NCBI GenBank assembly: GCA_963771985.1
Contig: CAVYVO010000004.1
Coordinates: forward strand, 620,001 to 684,000
Direction: 5' to 3'
DNA length: 64,000 nucleotides
From: Trebonia sp963771985
Lineage (GTDB): Bacteria > Actinomycetota > Actinomycetes > Streptosporangiales > Streptosporangiaceae
The notes under the pieces were generated by a model. The model made no database searches and was not told the origin of the DNA. It saw nothing but the letters and a program-made list of their open reading frames with translations. Shown one piece after another: positions 62,564-64,000 of the stretch; the stretch's first letter is position 1, and each line of letters begins with the position of its first letter. The position numbers and the translations under genes are program-made.

Positions 62564-62686
62564 GGCGTCAGCGTAGGGACTTGCCCCCCTCGACGCCATA
62601 ACTCTCCCCGACTTCGAACCTATGTTCAATAATCGATCGGCCTAATAAGGAGCGAGAAGGACGCCTATCCACCTAAGCTTTCGCCC

Positions 62687-62821
62687 GTGCCGGAACTGAG
62701 CGAGGAAGAGCTGGACGCACTGGTCGAAGAGGCCACGATTGACGCTTACGGCGATGACGAGCAGCTCAGCGGCTTCGCCGTGATGATCGAAGACAACCGT
62801 CACTGGGCCAGGTGCGCATGA
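62687..62821 (+). pseudogene. CcbP-like gene, internally deleted copy
   Basis: 44 codons: VPELSEEELDALVEEATIDA, Y-G-D-D-E-Q-L-S-G-F-A-V-M-I-E-D-N, then directly R-H-W-A-R-C-A. Compared with the intact gene at 13168 about 175 bases are missing between E-D-N and R-H-W, in frame. TAAGCT precedes the GTG by seven bases. The stop overlaps the next ATG (ATGA). Confidence 0.8.
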
Positions 62822-63972
62822 GCGAGTATCAGTACTACGAGTTCCTCGCGCTCGACAAGCCGCTCACCGACGAGCAGCGCGCCGAGCTGCGGAAGTTGTC
62901 AAGCCGAGCGGAGATCACCGCGACCCGGTTCGTCAACGAGTACAGCTATGGCGACTTCCGCGGCAGTCCCGAGAAGCTGATGGAACGCTACTTCGACGCG
63001 TTCCTCTACCTGGCCAACTGGGGCACGCGCCGGCTCATGTTCCGCTTCCCGCGTGCCCTCCTCGACGCCGAGGTCGCACGGCAGTACTGCCACACGGACG
63101 CCGCCTCCGTGACCGAGACCAGCGATCACGTGATCATCAGCCTCTACCTGGACCGCGACCCCGACGGCTACTGGGTAGAGGCGGACGACCGGCTCGGGCC
63201 GATGGTGCAGGCGCGGTCCGACCTGGCCACCGGGGACCTGCGGCTGCTGTACCTCGCATGGCTGCTGGGGGCACAGTGGGCCGACGAAGACGACGAAGAA
63301 AACACCGGCGACACCGAGCCGCCGGTACCGGCGGGTCTGGGGGATCTCAGCGCGTCCCTGGATGCCATCGTCGATTTCCTGGAGATCGACAAGGACCTGA
63401 TAGCCGTGGCGGCCGAGGCGAGCCTGCCTCTTGAGGAACCCGGGAACGACGGACTGGCCAACTGGGTCGCCTCGCTCCCCGCGGCGGAAAAGGACACGCT
63501 GCTGACGATGGTCGCCGTCGGCAACGGCGCTCAGGTGCAGGCACTGCTGCTGCGGCGCTTCCGCGGAAACACCGCCGTCCCTGCCGGACGTTCCGGTCCA
63601 CCCCGGACTCCCGCGCAGCTACGGGCGGCAGCCGAAGCTCGCGCGGCTGAGCGGAAGCAGGCCGAGGAACAGCGGCAGCGCGAAGAGCAGGCCCGCAAGG
63701 CCGCCGCCAGGGCAGCAGCGCACGCCAAGCGCCTCGACGACCTCGCCGCCCAGGGGGAGGCGCCCTGGAAGCAGATCGACGAGATGATCGCGACCAAGAA
63801 GACCAGTGAATACGACCTGGCCGTGAAGCTTCTGCGCGACCTGCGGGCGCTCGCCAAACGGCAAGGAGAAGAGGCCGGGTTCGCCAAGCGCGTCCTGGAC
63901 ATCCGCGCCCAGTACCCGGGCAGGCCCGGCCTGCAGTCTCGTTTCGACGAGGCCGGCCTGCCCCGGCAATAA
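62818..63972 (+). CDS. Conserved hypothetical protein (intact copy of the 13489 gene)
   Basis: 384 residues from the ATG at 62818, chosen by likeness to the copy at 13489; a GTG two codons earlier is possible. N-terminal domain: MSEYQYYEFLALDKPLTDEQ, FVNEYSYGDFRGSPEKLMER, YFDAFLYLANWGTRRLMFRF. The middle is acidic; residues about 250-320 are Ala/Glu/Arg/Gln coiled coil; the C-terminal 60 residues (YDLAVKLLRDLRALAKRQGE to FDEAGLPRQ) repeat a motif kept in the broken copy. LRRFRGN sits on a GCTTCCGCGGAAAC sequence. I recall related proteins encoded after small CcbP-like genes; the function is unknown. Confidence 0.75.
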   Translation: MSEYQYYEFLALDKPLTDEQRAELRKLSSRAEITATRFVNEYSYGDFRGSPEKLMERYFDAFLYLANWGTRRLMFRFPRALLDAEVARQYCHTDAASVTETSDHVIISLYLDRDPDGYWVEADDRLGPMVQARSDLATGDLRLLYLAWLLGAQWADEDDEENTGDTEPPVPAGLGDLSASLDAIVDFLEIDKDLIAVAAEASLPLEEPGNDGLANWVASLPAAEKDTLLTMVAVGNGAQVQALLLRRFRGNTAVPAGRSGPPRTPAQLRAAAEARAAERKQAEEQRQREEQARKAAARAAAHAKRLDDLAAQGEAPWKQIDEMIATKKTSEYDLAVKLLRDLRALAKRQGEEAGFAKRVLDIRAQYPGRPGLQSRFDEAGLPRQ

Positions 63973-64000
63973 CACGTCGACCACTCCCGATGAGTAGTCC

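Noticed and set aside
61349..62632. 427-codon plus-strand frame
   Set aside because: Antisense to dprA and its partner.

Overview
The window is GC-rich, dense DNA with strong G/C third codon positions, GTG/TTG starts, leaderless genes and several families that are typical of filamentous Actinomycetota (XRE-DUF5753, DUF6879, GlxA-type regulators, ScoMcrA-like nucleases). I infer a chromosomal segment of a high-GC actinomycete; the genus cannot be named from sequence alone. I saw no rRNA, tRNA or CRISPR array.

Layout. 1-16400 is mostly ordinary or metabolic: a VOC protein end, two secreted beta-propeller proteins, an FAD aromatic hydroxylase, a TetR/MFS efflux pair with a clear shared operator, a PLP decarboxylase carrying an unusual hydrophobic N-terminal domain, and an acyl-CoA ligase. 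Broken genes lie between them (SDR-like, zinc-hook AAA ATPase, endonuclease V, and a decayed copy of a two-gene cassette). 16446-22131 opens a defence region: a ScoMcrA-like HNH nuclease with a second HNH nuclease, a divergent RelE-UvrD fusion (frameshifted) behind a perfect 30-bp palindrome, an Mrr remnant, and a tail-to-tail HEPN/nucleotidyltransferase pair.

22228-39541 is the core island. Three overlapping genes encode a 1715-residue DEAD helicase/DUF1998 protein, a SNF2-like helicase and a 1301-residue adenine methyltransferase; these are the activities of class 1 DISARM, but DrmA- and DrmB-like parts appear joined and no PLD nuclease is visible. An AT-rich orphan gene on the opposite strand follows, then McrB and McrC. 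The helicase operon and the mcrBC operon share a nearly 50-bp promoter/leader sequence, which suggests joint control.

39516-42810 holds a minus-strand set of small actinobacterial genes around an XRE-DUF5753/DUF6879 pair. 43462-48051 carries a beta-propeller hydrolase-like protein, an isochorismatase family hydrolase coupled to a GlxA-type regulator, and a membrane protein. 48141-51177 is a serine-recombinase element. 51240-63972 is a second, more eroded defence region: an exonuclease remnant, an AbiE-type toxin-antitoxin pair, a PrsW-like protease, a decayed second copy of mcrBC with its neighbour, a DinB protein, a RelA/SpoT-domain protein with a small partner (candidate toxSAS), a truncated nucleotidyltransferase pair, DprA with a frameshifted ComF-like phosphoribosyltransferase, and the second copy of the two-gene cassette seen at 13168.

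The dominant theme is a defence island under turnover: intact systems stand beside duplicated, deleted and frameshifted versions of themselves.
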